Below, piece after piece: positions 37,460 through 51,600 of a stretch of 64,000 nucleotides of DNA. Source of the stretch: Polyodon spathula. Taxonomy: Eukaryota > Chordata > Actinopteri > Acipenseriformes > Polyodontidae. The translations under genes were made by a program, and so were the position numbers. The DNA lies in contig NC_054536.1 in the NCBI RefSeq assembly GCF_017654505.1, forward strand, positions 30,083,970 through 30,147,969, written 5' to 3'. Positions within the stretch are counted from its first letter, which is position 1. Each line of letters opens with the position of its first letter. The notes under the pieces were generated by a model. That model was not told where the DNA came from, made no database searches, and saw only the letters and a program-made list of their open reading frames with translations.

Positions 37460-39900
37460 ATATGGGTGACATAGAGGGGTTCCTCCTCTGTGAAAATCAA
37501 CTTTGAGATAAGTGTCCCAAAGCAATTTTAACCTTGAAATACCCTAGTTACTTATTCAATTTGTGTTACATTTGCAGGATGCGAAGAAGCTGGCTGAATA
37601 AGAAACCAACTTCAGCATTGTAAATATTACCACAATGTACTATTGGCCCTGGTTATGGCACATTTTTCCATGAAAGGCAAAAACACCAATTACAATTCTA
37701 AAAACAATAACTACAAAAACAAACAACAACTTAAGTTTACTTACAGGGCTCAACATTCAATTAATTTATTTTTGGGGTGATAACATCATAAAGTTGCTAA
37801 CTTTATTTTAGAAAAATTAGAGAAAATAGCTTTTGAGGATCCAGTCAGTTGTTTTGTCCGTGTTCAAGTTTGAGGCCTTTCTAAAGCAAGTTGAGGTGAA
37901 CGGGAGTCCCAGAGGAGACAATGCCAGGATTCACAGGTGACCTTTCTGCACTTGACACAGCTTGCCTAATTACCAGCACTAAAATGAAATGAAGCAGCAG
38001 TCTCTAGTGGCCTGCCCTGGTCAAGGTGAGTGTTTTGACATATAGATTGTGCTGTTTTTAAAGCAACTGGTCAGCCAGGGATTACAGAGAAGGTCATTAA
38101 CTCATTGTGATCTCTTAGGACAGTAGACATATACCGTGCTCTTGGTACTGAAAGCTTACATTGATATGCCAATTATTATTGCAGTACAATACTTGTTAGA
38201 GGTCACCTCTGTCCTAACAACTTTTCCATTTCCATATTCAATTGAAAGAATGTTCAAACCACAATTGTATGGAAATAATAAAATAAAATAGCACTGACAC
38301 AGCCCCACAAAGTGTTCGCAACTTGATCTCTGGTTAGTTCCACTGTCATATATAGTAATCAGGGATATGCAAGTTATTCACTTAACGTAAGCTTATTAAA
38401 AGGATGGATACTTGTTTAGATTTTGTATATTCACACACATTAATGCACCAAGATGTCCCCCCCCCCAAAAGAAAAATAGACAAACAGTGCTATCATTCAG
38501 TACATAATCGTGGATTTATCTAATCACTCTATACAACCAGAAGTACATGAATCTGCACTATTGTGAATTGACTGTACAGTTAATGACACTATCCAAATTA
38601 CATAAGCAGTCAGTACATCTCTATCTGAAACAATAATGCAATGCTTTCTTTTAGTTTATTTTTATTACTTCTTGTAAATTGTCCATGAATAAAACAGTTT
38701 TCATTTTTTTTAAACTAGAAATACATCATATTTTATTGAGAACATCAATCTGACAGATCATTTCTTTATAATATTGATTGCATTTTTTTTAAATCCCAAG
38801 GAGATTGTTCACGAACCCAACATAAATCAGTTTTTTTCCTTCTATAAAACCCAGCTTTGCTAACTCTTACGAGATATAGGCCAATACATTTGAATGATTT
38901 ATACCATACAAATTATTTGTATAATGTATATTGCATTAAAGCACTAAACCTTGCTAAAAATTACAGCAACTGACCAGCTAAGATTTCGGAATTGAAATTA
39001 ATATATTCTAGCCTCTTAGTGGGCACCCAGCAATATGAAATTCCAGAAAGTGTTTACTGCAAATAGATGCATTTAGGAGAGTAGGCAATGAACAGTTTAC
39101 TTTAGAACTGCACAGTAAAGGGTTTTTCAATTGACCCATTATTTTTTGGACGTGAACCAGGACGACAAGTTGAAAACCACCAGTTCTAACCAGTTAATAC
39201 CAGCGCTGGTCACTGCTGGATTTCCCTCAGAGAAGGGAGGAGATGACAAGAAATGCAGATTCACCAAGCCCTGTACACTAACTGGCCACTATAACACAGA
39301 GATTGAATAAAGGTTTATTTTATTATAAAAAGAAACACAGATGATAAAGTAGACTGCACCTGAAACCAGCATGATAAAACCAAATAGGCGTTGTGTGTTA
39401 AAGTTCTGCAGAACTCCCAATACTCCTTGTAGTTGGGTTACCTCTCTGCAATCGTGTGATCCCAGTAGCCTGCATTATATCAGCCTATAAATTCTGTTTA
39501 AACTACCACTGGAGAAATCATCATAGTAGACTAACCTGGACCTGCTAGGACCAGACCATATTCAGATTAGTGATTTGTATGGTGTGGATTGGGTGATGCC
39601 ATAGATACATCATCCTTACCGACCTGTAATAATTTAGAAATATTAAAACAAATGTTACCATTAATGTTTTGACTAGAAGTCTTTATTAATGCCTCTGGGT
39701 GTTTGAGAAAGACTTCTAGTTGAAACTTTGTTACTGAGTTTATCGAGTTTCTTTTAGTATGTCTAGATTTCTACAATTGCAGTACTGATAGTAATCTGCT
39801 ACACATAAATGCATTGTCTAGTCTTTTATATTTATAGTTAATCCGCAATCAGTAATAACCCTTTGCATTAATAATACAGACAGCTATAAATGTTTTATGC
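37460..39900. other. Intergenic stretch, no gene seen
   Basis: It has no open frame of 60 or more codons and no recognised repeat boundary. There is a short C run near 38458. Confidence 0.5.
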
Positions 39901-39902
39901 AC

Positions 39903-40517
39903 TGTGGCAGAGTGTCCCGCCCCGTTGTATTTATTAATGTTTTATGTTGTATGTAGTTTGTTAATGTTGGTGTTTTAGGTGTAAAATAAACGGGATACAA
40001 ATATGGATTATGAGCACGAGTGTTATAAAGTGTAATTTGTATTTAGACAGGAGGATCGCACAACTCACGCCACGTGCGGATTTAAGTGGGTATTGATATG
40101 TGAGCACAGGAGTACACAGATTAGTTTACATGCTGTAAGTGCATAATGAATTGGTAATTGAATCCCAGCACAATTGTATATAAAGATGCACAAAGCACTC
40201 ACTCTGGGTTGTGTGTTCGTTAGTGGAGAACGGGTGTAGTTAGGAGAGAATTAAAAACTAAAATAAACAACTGCTACGACGTGCTGGAAGTGCCAGCGCG
40301 GTCTTTGCTTGTTGGGTTCATCCACGTCTGTTTTGTCTGTCTGTTTGTTTGGCCAGTGCACCCTTTATTTTCAGTGTTGTGTGTTTTGTTTAAGTCTTTT
40401 GTTTGTTTTATCATTTAATAAAATACTGAGCACCGCGGCTCAGTTTCATCCGCCAGTCACTGTTTGGAGTCCGTGTTCTTCCGGGTCTGACGTCACCACT
40501 ACAGCCATGCATGTCCA
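39903..40517 (+). mobile_element. Solo LTR, second copy of the family at 29415
   Basis: It starts TGTGGCAGAG and shares with the inverted copy at 29415-29967 the CCCGCCCC start, the GTTAATGTTGGTGT segment, GTGAGCAC, the GGAGAACGGG block and the final GGTCTGACGTC…CACTACAGCC. It carries TATATAAAG at 40177-40185 and AATAAA at 40417-40422, in LTR order. The exact right end is uncertain (40503-40517). Left flank ATGCA (39897-39901) recurs at 40507-40511 but does not give clean TG…CA ends. No internal region adjoins. Confidence 0.8.
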
Positions 40518-40921
40518 GTGTGTTACTGTTAAAAGTGTGAGAAAGAGGTGAAACGAAAGCCATGTACAGAAACTCGCCTGCTTCAACTAGCTCAAAAGCA
40601 GACAAACTCGCAAGACTGCTTCAGACTTGTTTTAGGCTAGAATTTGAATCCACTTACTACTATTTTTATTACACTATTTGACTAATACTAAAACATCAAG
40701 CACAGAGCACATGAATTAAAATGACTTAACACAGTATAGTTCCAAATGATCAGGATTTACAATGAAAATACACATTTGAGAATATACACACTGGAGACAT
40801 AATTAGTGGATGACTGTGCATGGAATTATTTGTTAGCTACAATGGAAGTATGAGAGCCTAAAGTAATACACACTATTACAATGGGGCAACAATGTTGTTT
40901 TTTTTCCAATAGCTAAAGAGA

Positions 40922-40932
40922 TTTATTTTATT
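40922..40932 (-). terminator. Likely ALG2 poly(A) signals
   Basis: Two overlapping AATAAA hexamers on the minus strand lie about 255 bases beyond the ALG2 stop codon. A third AATAAA overlaps the ALG2 stop codon itself (41184-41189). Confidence 0.5.
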
Positions 40933-41184
40933 GTAACAATTACAAGGAATGCATAGATTTAACAAATACAGTACCTGATCTACATAGTTATACTGTGGCT
41001 CTGTCTATAGTCCATCTTGGGTGGTTCACAATAATTGCTTTTAGAACATTTAATTTAGGTTCTTTAAGGATATACAAAAAAAATGTAATTGAAGTCCAGC
41101 TCAAGTCAGAAAATACTAGAAACAAAAATTAGGCTCCTTGTAATCATTCAAAATTACATTCAAAACACCTTATCCATGGGTGCT

Positions 41185-42096
41185 TTATTCTGTGAGTTTA
41201 CAGATGTATTGGTACAGCCGTTCCGAAAATGAATCCACAGAAAAGCGCTTTAAAACCCGGTCTCTCCCGGCCTCCCCCATGCCCTGTCGTTGGCCGGGGT
41301 CCTTCACAAACTTCTCCATGGCCTCAGCAAAGCATGCCGGTTGGGGATCGCACAGGAACCCAGTTTCCCCGTCGGCTATGGACTCCAGCGGGCCACCTGA
41401 GTTGACAGCGATGACCGGACAGCGCATGTACATGGCCTCCACAGGGACAATGCCAAAGTGCTCGTTGCTGGGCGTGTACAGGACGCAGGTGCAGTGATGG
41501 AGGAGGGAGATCTTCTGCTCATCAGAAAAGGAGCGCAGGAAGGTTACACTGTCTGATAAGCCAAGCTTAGTGGATAAATCCTTGAGCTCCATGTAGTGAT
41601 CCACGTTCTCTGGCACTCTCTCGTCATAGCCACCAGCCATCACAAGATGAACCTTCTTCCACTCATTTCCAGAGAGCCTGCCCTGAAGGTTCTTCAAGGC
41701 TTCCAGGGCCAGGGCCAGGTTCTTCTTTACTCAAAATGCACTGAACAAAACGTTGCTACATTTGACATGACAAACTTCTCTTGGACTAACCTGGTCACAA
41801 AACACTACATCAAACTCCAACCCGCTGAAGATGAGGCACAAGGCGACATACACCATGCGAATGTAGGCGCAGACTGCGTGGAAGTAGCCAAAGATGCTTG
41901 TGGGCAGCTAATCCCCCACGCAGACTATGGGGAGGGCGGGGTGTTTGGTCTCTGAGAAGCAATGGTCGGGGTCGTAGTGTGCAGTCCATATTTGAACCTT
42001 ACAGCCCTTGGACCGTAGAGCCAGAGCGGCATCCACCACAAGCCGCTCTGCGCCGCCAATCCCTAAATCGGGGTGCAGAAACACCACATTCACCAT
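41185..42096 (-). pseudogene. ALG2: ALG2, alpha-1,3/1,6-mannosyltransferase, disrupted copy
   Basis: ALG2 adds the second and third mannoses to the dolichol-linked oligosaccharide on the cytosolic face of the ER. The first part (42096 down to 41791, 102 codons) begins [20 protein letters not shown], the GT-B N-terminal fold, and ends FDVVFCDQ. The last part (41727 down to 41185, 180 codons) runs from [11 protein letters not shown] through AGGYDERV and the active-site stretch EHFGIVPVE (E-x7-E) to KLTE and a stop. Two lesions are visible. TAG at 41910-41908 replaces the conserved Trp of GDWLP (codon 63). About 120 codons of the usual ~410 are missing between the parts, replaced by 63 bases (41728-41790). 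Those start GTTAGT, possibly an intron remnant; read in frame they contain a TGA. All else is open, so decay is recent, or the assembly or allele is faulty. Confidence 0.88.
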
Positions 42097-43128
42097 ACTA
42101 CTAATGGTTATTTAGGTATTAGAAAACACTGTCTATACTGGTGTATTGAATTACTTTTTTGAAATTGGTTTAATTAGTTTATTTATTCTTCCGGAGAGCA
42201 GACTTTTTCTCCGTGAATAAAATCCAGTGTTACTTTGTTGTAGATTTGACCCAGTGACCAAGACAAAAGTTTTGTAAAAATGTTGAAAAAAACAAAACAA
42301 AAACTAGGAATAGTTTTATGCTGGCAGCATTATAATCGGTCAGTTGTTTGTAATTGGCAGCTTTCGTGCCTATAGTATAAATAAACAAAGTTTGCGTTTT
42401 CAGCACGTAAAAATATCAATACAAGTAGTGCAAAATGAACACTTGCACATATGTGAGGAATAAATACAATTTCCTTATTTACCACCAATAGGATTATCTA
42501 CTAACAATTCTCCCGAGGAAAACACACACATCGACGACATATTCCCTGACCACCCTTCACAATCTGCTGTGAGCAGGATGTAGCGTAGACTCTATGATGA
42601 AACTGAAGCGGTTTGTTCGCCATTTTGGATCAATTGATATACAATTCGGAACAATGCTAAAGTATGGTGAGCCAAAATGGTTCCAGTTTCCTCACATACT
42701 CTACTTACGAACTGCGTGTGCATGCCATTTAGGGACACATCATCTTTTTCTGGTTAACTGCCCATTTAACTGCCTGTATTTTAACCGTGTTTCCTTTTTT
42801 TTAAATAATATTAAAACATGTTCAAAACTATTTTAAAATGCTTTTTAATCCATTTTTCAATATAATTAACTCTTTACTTGCTTGTAGTTGAATTTAAATT
42901 GTATATATATATATTTTATAGTCAGGTGATTTTTGGAACGGCTTAGAAGGTCCTTCGCCGTGCAGTCTTTGCCTGTTTAGCGACCCGTCATCATCTGAAA
43001 TTCTGCTCTTCAGTTCCAGTTTCAGTCCACAGAAACTCATCAGAGACGGTGTGCAGGACGCAAACGAGCAGGGCGATAGTACCGATAAGAGAAGAACAAG
43101 TGAACAAACTAACAGAGAGTCTATAAAC
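42097..43128. promoter_or_regulatory. Shared intergenic region of ALG2 and SEC61B, probable bidirectional promoter
   Basis: The two start codons point away from each other across 1032 bases. CGCCATTTTGG (42619-42628) and GCCAAAATGG (42671-42680) are inverted YY1-like words, common in housekeeping promoters. A TA-rich box (42902-42918) lies further along. The GC-richer segment 42940-43128 just before the SEC61B ATG is probably its 5' UTR. Transcription start sites cannot be fixed by eye. Confidence 0.5.
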
Positions 43129-45613
<2,485 letters not shown>

Positions 45614-45693
45614 ACTAGAGAACTGCACCACCTTGTCCCGCCACACCTGCCATCTTAACATTTATTCAACCTGGACCAAAAGCCTGGCGCAAT

Positions 45694-45725
<32 letters not shown>

Positions 45726-45985
45726 AAATGAGTAAAACTTAAATTAAATGGCTCTAATAATTGAGAGTTGGAAAATTTACATCACCCCTCCAGGTGTTAC
45801 ACAAAAGCAGTACATGTGGTGTTTGTCCTGAGTTTAAGCAAAGCATTTCTACACCTGTACAATTCTCCAGTCTTTAGCTCCGGTTTGACTGACCTAGAAG
45901 AATTCCCTTTTTGTTATACAAAGCATTTGTACAATACATAATGTGTTACTGTACAATAAATATTCAGTGTTTATGTATTGTTGGC
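45614..45985 (+). other. SEC61B: SEC61B 3' UTR with poly(A) signal
   Basis: An AATAAA at 45955-45960 lies 342 bases after the stop. A T run of about 22 bases is at 45692-45713. Cleavage would be expected around 45975-45985. Confidence 0.65.
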
Positions 45986-46454
45986 TTGGGTCTGACATTT
46001 AGATCCTAGTGATGGTACCACTATAACCATAGATTCCTGATTTAATTCACTACTCTTCAATGTGATGGTACTTTGTTAGTCTTTTATAAAATCATTGGAT
46101 GCAGTCACTATTGAAACAGATGCTTGCCAAAGCATTTTAAAAACTAGGAACACATAAAATACCATATTCAGAACTGGTGCTGTTTCTGCTTGTGTTGATA
46201 GTGATATGCAGGGGTGCACAGTTTGGGTTCTTAAGGTCTGGAGTATTCCTGGTCTTTGTTCCACCTGCACCTTAAATGACTGAATTAAACCAATGCAATC
46301 ATCTCCCTGGCCTTAATTAGTTTGTTATTTAATGATGCCTCTAAAATGATGCCAGGATGCTGGACCTTGAGGACCTATTTTGATTAGCTGTTGGTGGATG
46401 TGTACCTAGAAAGAGCAGCTTGTAACTCGAATTGCAATGCACATGGTGTCACTA

Positions 46455-47360
46455 GAGGTTTAATTATTAATTTATTTCTTAGCAGATGTCCTTATCCAGG
46501 GCCACTTACAATTGTTACAAAGTGTACCATTATAGAATATAATACAGGTAAGAGTAGTTATGAAAGTACAATAAGATCAAGTACTGGTACAATTTGGTGC
46601 CATATAGTCCAGTATGGAAGAGAGTTCTGGTGTTTACAGATGCTTTCTGAACAGGTGTGTCTTGAGCAGGTGTCGAAAGGTGGACAGGAACTGAGCAGTC
46701 CTGATATCCGTGGGTAGGTCATTCCACCACTGAGGAGCAAGGGTGGAGAAGGAGCAGGCTCTGGGGGGGGGGGGGGGGTACAGTACAGTCTAGTCTGTGA
46801 GTCGGGTCTGGGCACAGTAAGGAGCCCCCCCCCCCCCCTACTATCAGACCTTTATATCTTCCTTATTCTTTTCAGTTCTACCGCTATTAGTCCAGGTTTG
46901 AGTCCAAAAGTTGAACTGGATGCGAGCAACGATAGGGAGCCAGTGCAGAGAGCGGAGGAGTGGTGTAGATGGAGAGGAAGGCTGGCCAGGAGGGAGTTGC
47001 AGTTGTCAAGGCGAGATAGTACCAGGACCTGAACTAGGAGCTGCGTGGAGTAGTTGGTGAGGAAGAGGTGAATTCTGTGTATGTTGCTGAGGAAGCGACA
47101 GGAGCGTGCCAGAGCAGGTATGCTGAGAGGTGAGGGAGGGGTCAAGTGTGACACCAAGTTTCTTGGTGGAAGAGGAAGGAGAGGGTGGTGGATTCAAGTG
47201 CAACAGAGAGATCAGCCACGGGGAAGAAGAAAAGGAGGTCTGATTTGGAGAGATTAAGTTTCAGGTGATGCAAGTGTATCCAGGAGGAGATGGCCGAGAG
47301 ACAGGTAAAGATACGGGAGGAGATGTCGGAGTCAGAGGTGGGCATCATCAGCATAATTTT
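46455..47360 (-). mobile_element. L2-like LINE fragment
   Basis: Minus-strand frames give, in order, SDISSRIFTCLSAISSWIHL and HHLKLNLSKSDLLFF (47142-47354), TKKLGVTLDPSLT (47006-47203), ARSCRFLSNIHRI and LVLSRLDNCNSLLASLP (46852-47157), then LHWLPIVARIQF-type codons. This is the order of motifs in the C-terminal half of L2-type reverse transcriptases. The piece 46558-46815 gives GGMTYPRIS…PPFDTCSRHTCSES. At least three frameshifts break it, and a G16/C14 pair lies within. Confidence 0.8.
46763..46838. repeat. G16 run and C14 run, 46 bases apart
   Basis: Sixteen G at 46763-46778 and fourteen C at 46825-46838 could pair as a hairpin or form quadruplex/i-motif structures. Homopolymers of this length also invite assembly errors. 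Confidence 0.9.
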
Positions 47361-47364
47361 ATTC

Positions 47365-48500
47365 CAACCTGGGATATTGTTAAGTGCACTGTTACTTGGA
47401 ATGCTTAAACTATTATATTGTTCATGTTATTTTAAAACATTGGGAGCAATGGGGTTCAGCCACTACAGTTAAAACCTTGTAATCTAACTTGCCCATATTC
47501 AACTGTGAACATGGTGTAACCCATATAAAGGCAGCAGCAGCAGCAACAACAACCATAGAATGCATAAGCAAAAAGCAGATCGTGTGAACAATATGGTAAA
47601 CTAGCAGGGTTCCAATAAGTCATTATTTATTAAAATCGATGGATATGCCTCTTCAATTCCACAGATTGGAAATAAAGCAGGCGAGATATTTGAAACGGGG
47701 AAATGCACTTTTGTCTCTGTTGATAGATCTTCATCAATTCATTACTGATTAAGTTTAAAATGTGCTTTTGGATGTGTAACTACAGTCTACTGCCACATTC
47801 ATTGCAAACAATGTTGTAGGTGCTGTACCAGAACAGTGTGTGAATACTTTGGCACCTTTTAATGAGAGCAATATTAAATAGTTAGGTGTATATATGGGGT
47901 GTCGCAGGGCAATTAAAAGCAGTGTTGCAGTGTACATTTTTACATTATATCGATACACTAAGTGGGTTCAGTGACTGGTACGTCATCCACCCCCCCTCCC
48001 ACCAACTTGTTTACAACAAGTATCTGGTTATGAAAAATAACAATGGCCACAGATGTCATTTTATATATATATAAAATATGTATATATATTTAAGCAAATA
48101 AAAAATACAGCGCTAAAAGCTTGTGCAAAGATAAGAGGTGAATTAATCCACACATGGGCTTGTGAAAACTGGCAAGCAACACAAAGATTCTGTTATTTGC
48201 AGATTCTATAGCGCTTGCTACAGGGAAGAGGTGGGATGAGGGGAGACTTTTTTTTAGTCACTAATTTTGCTTCATAAAGTTGAATGAAACCTGCCGAATA
48301 ATGTTGTGTTAACATATAGCATTACATACCGCTTTGTAGTTTTCCATATACTTAACGAAAAACGGTCAAAATGGCAAATGTGGCATTTTTAAATCTAACA
48401 TGACATACTGTACAACTATTATAGCTTCCGGTAGACGTTTGCAATATCATTTAGCAGTTTCTTTGATTACATGATATTAAATAAAAGATCTAAATCATGC
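47365..48500. other. AT-rich intergenic stretch, no gene seen
   Basis: No recognised repeat or motif-bearing open frame. Confidence 0.5.
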
Positions 48501-48573
48501 TTGTGTAGTTTTTATTTTTAATCATGTCTCAATGCAAAATTTCTAGGTGATGCAAAACTTTTGGCCTTAACTG
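48500..48573 (-). mobile_element. Tc1-type terminal repeat remnant
   Basis: GGTGATGCAAAACTTTTGGCC followed by TTAACTGTA at the end matches, by memory, the terminal repeat of a widespread fish Tc1 subfamily (CAGTTAAGGCCAAAAGTTTTG type). No transposase or opposite terminus is seen, so it is a solo end or a deletion product. Confidence 0.5.
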
Positions 48574-49474
48574 TAGTGCCCCTTACACATTTAAGAGGGT
48601 GTCTCTTGTACATATGTTATTGGTACCAGAAATTGATCTGGGAAGAAAGGGTATAGCCCTTTAGTACAAAACTGCCAGCCAGTTTTCACTATATTATGAA
48701 TAAGCCTCAATAAATTGTAACTCTTAAAAACATGTTATATTTTGTGAGCAAGTTACATTTTAGTTCATTACACTAATACCCCTTCTCCACTGGTACATCC
48801 AACCCATGAAGACTCGGTACGGTACAGGTATGGGTGGTTCTCCACTGGCTATTTGTCAAGCTGAGCAAGAACCAAACTGATACTCTGGCCTCAAAAGACA
48901 TCTGAGTCCAGTAGCAAGCCGAGCTGAGCCAGGGGCGGGGTTAAAGATTTGTCATTACATAGCATCAGTCAGTACACTCCAGAAAGAAAAATGGTAGGTT
49001 ACTTACTGTAACCCTGATTCCCTGAAAAAGAAATCTCAACCGTTATGAGTTGGGAAATGACCCTCGTGTCACATGACCTGAGCACATAGTTAAAAAGCTG
49101 CCTGATAGGTCCGCTGTGACCACTTGTTTGTTGCATTCTGGAACAAGACGCTACGTTACACAGCAACCTTCGCCATTTGATTCCATATAGCAATGAAGGC
49201 GAGCTAGCGACCTCGCAAATTTAATAATTGACATTTCTTTTCAGGGAACCAGGGCTAATGTAAGTAACCTAACATTCCCTTTCAATCTCGAAATGTCAAC
49301 CATTACGAGTTGGGAAATGTATACCCAAGCTGTCGCAGTGAACCAAAGCAGCCACTAGCCTTGTCCTGGCGCGGGCTTAACTGGAAAACTGCTGCGCAAG
49401 AGGGCAAGATGCATCAAGGACTCTGGACCCCACAGAAGGCTCTGCTGAAGTAGCCACATTCAGTCGGTAAAACC

Positions 49475-50144
49475 TTATAAACGTGTGCGGTGTGGTCCAT
49501 GCCTCAGCGTTATATATGTCAGGTAGGGATGCCCTATAAAACACTGCTCAAGTGTAACATCACTTGGAGAGAGTAGGTTAGCCAGCTCGTAAGCCAGCCG
49601 TATTGTATCCACTATCCAATGCGACAGACGCTGCTTGGAAAGTGCCTGACCTTGAGTATGCGACCCGCCATAACACATTAATAACTGGGTTGCCTGTCGC
49701 CAAGATTGAGACCTATCAGTGTAACACCACAGCACCCTGACAGGGCAGAGTGTATTAAGTCTCTTATGTTCTGCTTCAGCAGAGAAGGGGGGCAGGTGGA
49801 ACACCTCCAATTCCACCGACTGGTTCAAGTAAAACTGTGAAAAAACCTTAGACAAGAAAGCAGGGTTAATGTGTGCAGTAATGTTATCACCGCTGCTGGC
49901 AAAGCGCAAACAGGAACATTCTGCTGAAAGGGCCTGTAACTCACTGACACATTTGACTGACGTGACGGCCAGGAGAAAGGCTGTCTTAAAAGACAAGTAT
50001 TTAGGGGCCACTGAACGCAGAGGCTTGAAGGGAGTCTTCGTAAGAGCCTCTAGAACGTCAAGATGCCAGGAAGGAACCATTGGTCTAAGGGAGGGTGGAT
50101 GGAGCCGCCTAGCCCCTTTTAAAAACTGCACTGCCAAAAAATGA
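49475..50144 (-). pseudogene. DIRS tyrosine recombinase, defective
   Basis: This open stretch of 220 codons starts near 50137. It has the DIRS recombinase order: FLKGARRLHPP, then LKPLRSVAPKYLSFKTAFLLA, SVKCVSELQALSAE, LNTLCPVRVLWCYTDRS and SKQRLSHWIVDTIRLAY. Two defects show. Relatives carry an Arg in the SVKRV motif, part of the catalytic set, and here it is Cys (TGT, as from CGT by CpG decay). The C-terminal boxes with the second Arg and the Tyr nucleophile cannot be found; the frame runs instead into an unrelated end (GHPYLTYITLRHGPH…). Such enzymes integrate circular DIRS cDNA. Confidence 0.8.
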
Positions 50145-50399
50145 GCTCCGGGAGACAGTCAATGTTTACATGGCACACAGATATAGCAGCCAGGTACACC
50201 TTCAACTTACAAGGGGATTTACCTTCCTTTAGGGGGTCCTGCAGAAACTGTAAAATAACCAACATGGAGCAGGAGATGGGGTCATGGTCTCTTGCCAAGT
50301 ACCACTCCTGGAAAACCCTCCATTTATAAGAATACTGAGATCTCGTTGAAGAGGCTCTAGCATTCTGTAGTATGGCTATAAGGCGTCTGAGAGTCCGAG

Positions 50400-51100
50400 G
50401 ACACTCAGACCCACAGCTGGACTGACCTGGGGTCCAAGTGCCACAGACGGCCCTGAGCCTGACTGGGAAGGTCCCTGTGTAGCGGGTTCCGCCACGGCTG
50501 TCCCTGAATTAGCTGGCTCAGAGCGCAAATCATATCCTCCTGGGCCAGTACGGCACAACCAGGTGGACCTTCGTGCCCTCGTTCCATACTTTCTCCAAGA
50601 AGGAAGGGATCAGTGCTATAGAGGGGAATGTATACAGCAAGCCCTGAGGATGGCTGTGGGCTAGGGCATCGATTCCCAGAGGGCCCCTGCCTCTCTGAAT
50701 CGAGAACCACAGGGGGCAATGTGCGGACACCTCTGAGGCAAACAGGTAGGCTGTTGTGCTGCAGAACCTGTGCCAAATCATGGCTACCATCTGGGGATGC
50801 AGGCGCCACTTGGCGTGCTAAGGAGCCCCCCTCGACAGCAGGTCTGCTGCCTGGTTCGAAACCCCTGGCAGGTGGACTGCCCTGAGGGACAGAAAAAGCG
50901 GTTGTGCCCAGGTGAGCAACTGGAACGCCACTTGGTGTAACCCCGAGGATCGTAGCCCCCCTGGTGATTGACATATGCCATGACAGTGGTATTGTCTGTG
51001 CGCACTAGTACATGCCTGCCATGCAGCACTGATTGAAAATGGAGCAGAGCCAGGTGTATGGCCCTCAGTTCCAGAGCATTGATGTGGGCACACTGCCACC
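50400..51100 (-). pseudogene. DIRS RNase-H region, frameshifted
   Basis: Pieces in different frames give, in order, HVLVRTDNTTVMAYVNHQGG (51029 frame), LSLRAVHLPGVSNQAADLLS (51099 frame), MVAMIWHRFCSTTAYLFASE and HCPLWFS then GIDALAH (50790 frame), and NPLHRDLPSQAQGRLWHLDP (50974 frame). RTDNT with NHQGG and the ADLLSR motif mark the RNase-H domain; the downstream part belongs to the conserved spacer before the recombinase. At least two frameshifts. Confidence 0.82.
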
Positions 51101-51303
51101 TTTCAAGACAATATTGTATTAGCAGTATTCAGTACAACATTTATAACTTTGTAGAGGACTGGAGAAATCTTTAATTAACAACTACAAAAATAAATCCACA
51201 ACAAAACAAATAAAAAGTGAAACTCAATACAACATTACACAAATCAAAGTGAAATCAAATACAACAATATTACACAAACCAAGGTGAATTCAAAATCAAC
51301 AAT

Positions 51304-51600
51304 CTACAATTGAAAGCTGGTGCACACAACACAAAAAGTGGGATCTGCCAACGTTCGCCGGGCATGATCAGCACCCAGGCATTGGGCGCACAAATTATGG
51401 CCGTCCTCTGGGGGGAGGCTGGCCCCACATCTCACACAATCGTGGAATGACGTTGGTGTACCGAGCACAGGGTAAGACACTGGTGCTCGAGGTGTACCGG
51501 GCACAGGGACACTGAGGAAGTGCACGGGGATGCATGGGAGTGTTATGTGTACCAGGGCTATGCACGGAGGAGCTATGCAATGGGTTAATCCAGATGACTA
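51304..51600 (-). pseudogene. DIRS gag-like ORF1 fragment
   Basis: The frame 51304-51525 contains CVRCGASLPPEDGHNLCAQC followed by LGADHARRTLADPTFCVVC. This is a Cys/His-rich start typical of ORF1 of fish DIRS elements (C-x2-C…C-x2-C…H…C-x2-C). Upstream in minus sense is a Pro/Thr/Ser-rich lead with repeated PGT-type words. It is cut just after this motif. Confidence 0.65.

Noticed and set aside
41728..41790. Functional 63-base mini-intron rescuing ALG2
   Set aside because: Even if spliced, the upstream TAG at 41908-41910 and the loss of about 120 codons would leave the protein non-functional.
41180..42104. Plus-strand open frames over ALG2 (41180-41497, 41596-41955, 41898-42104)
   Set aside because: Antisense shadows of the ALG2 coding sequence; the minus-strand reading matches a known family.
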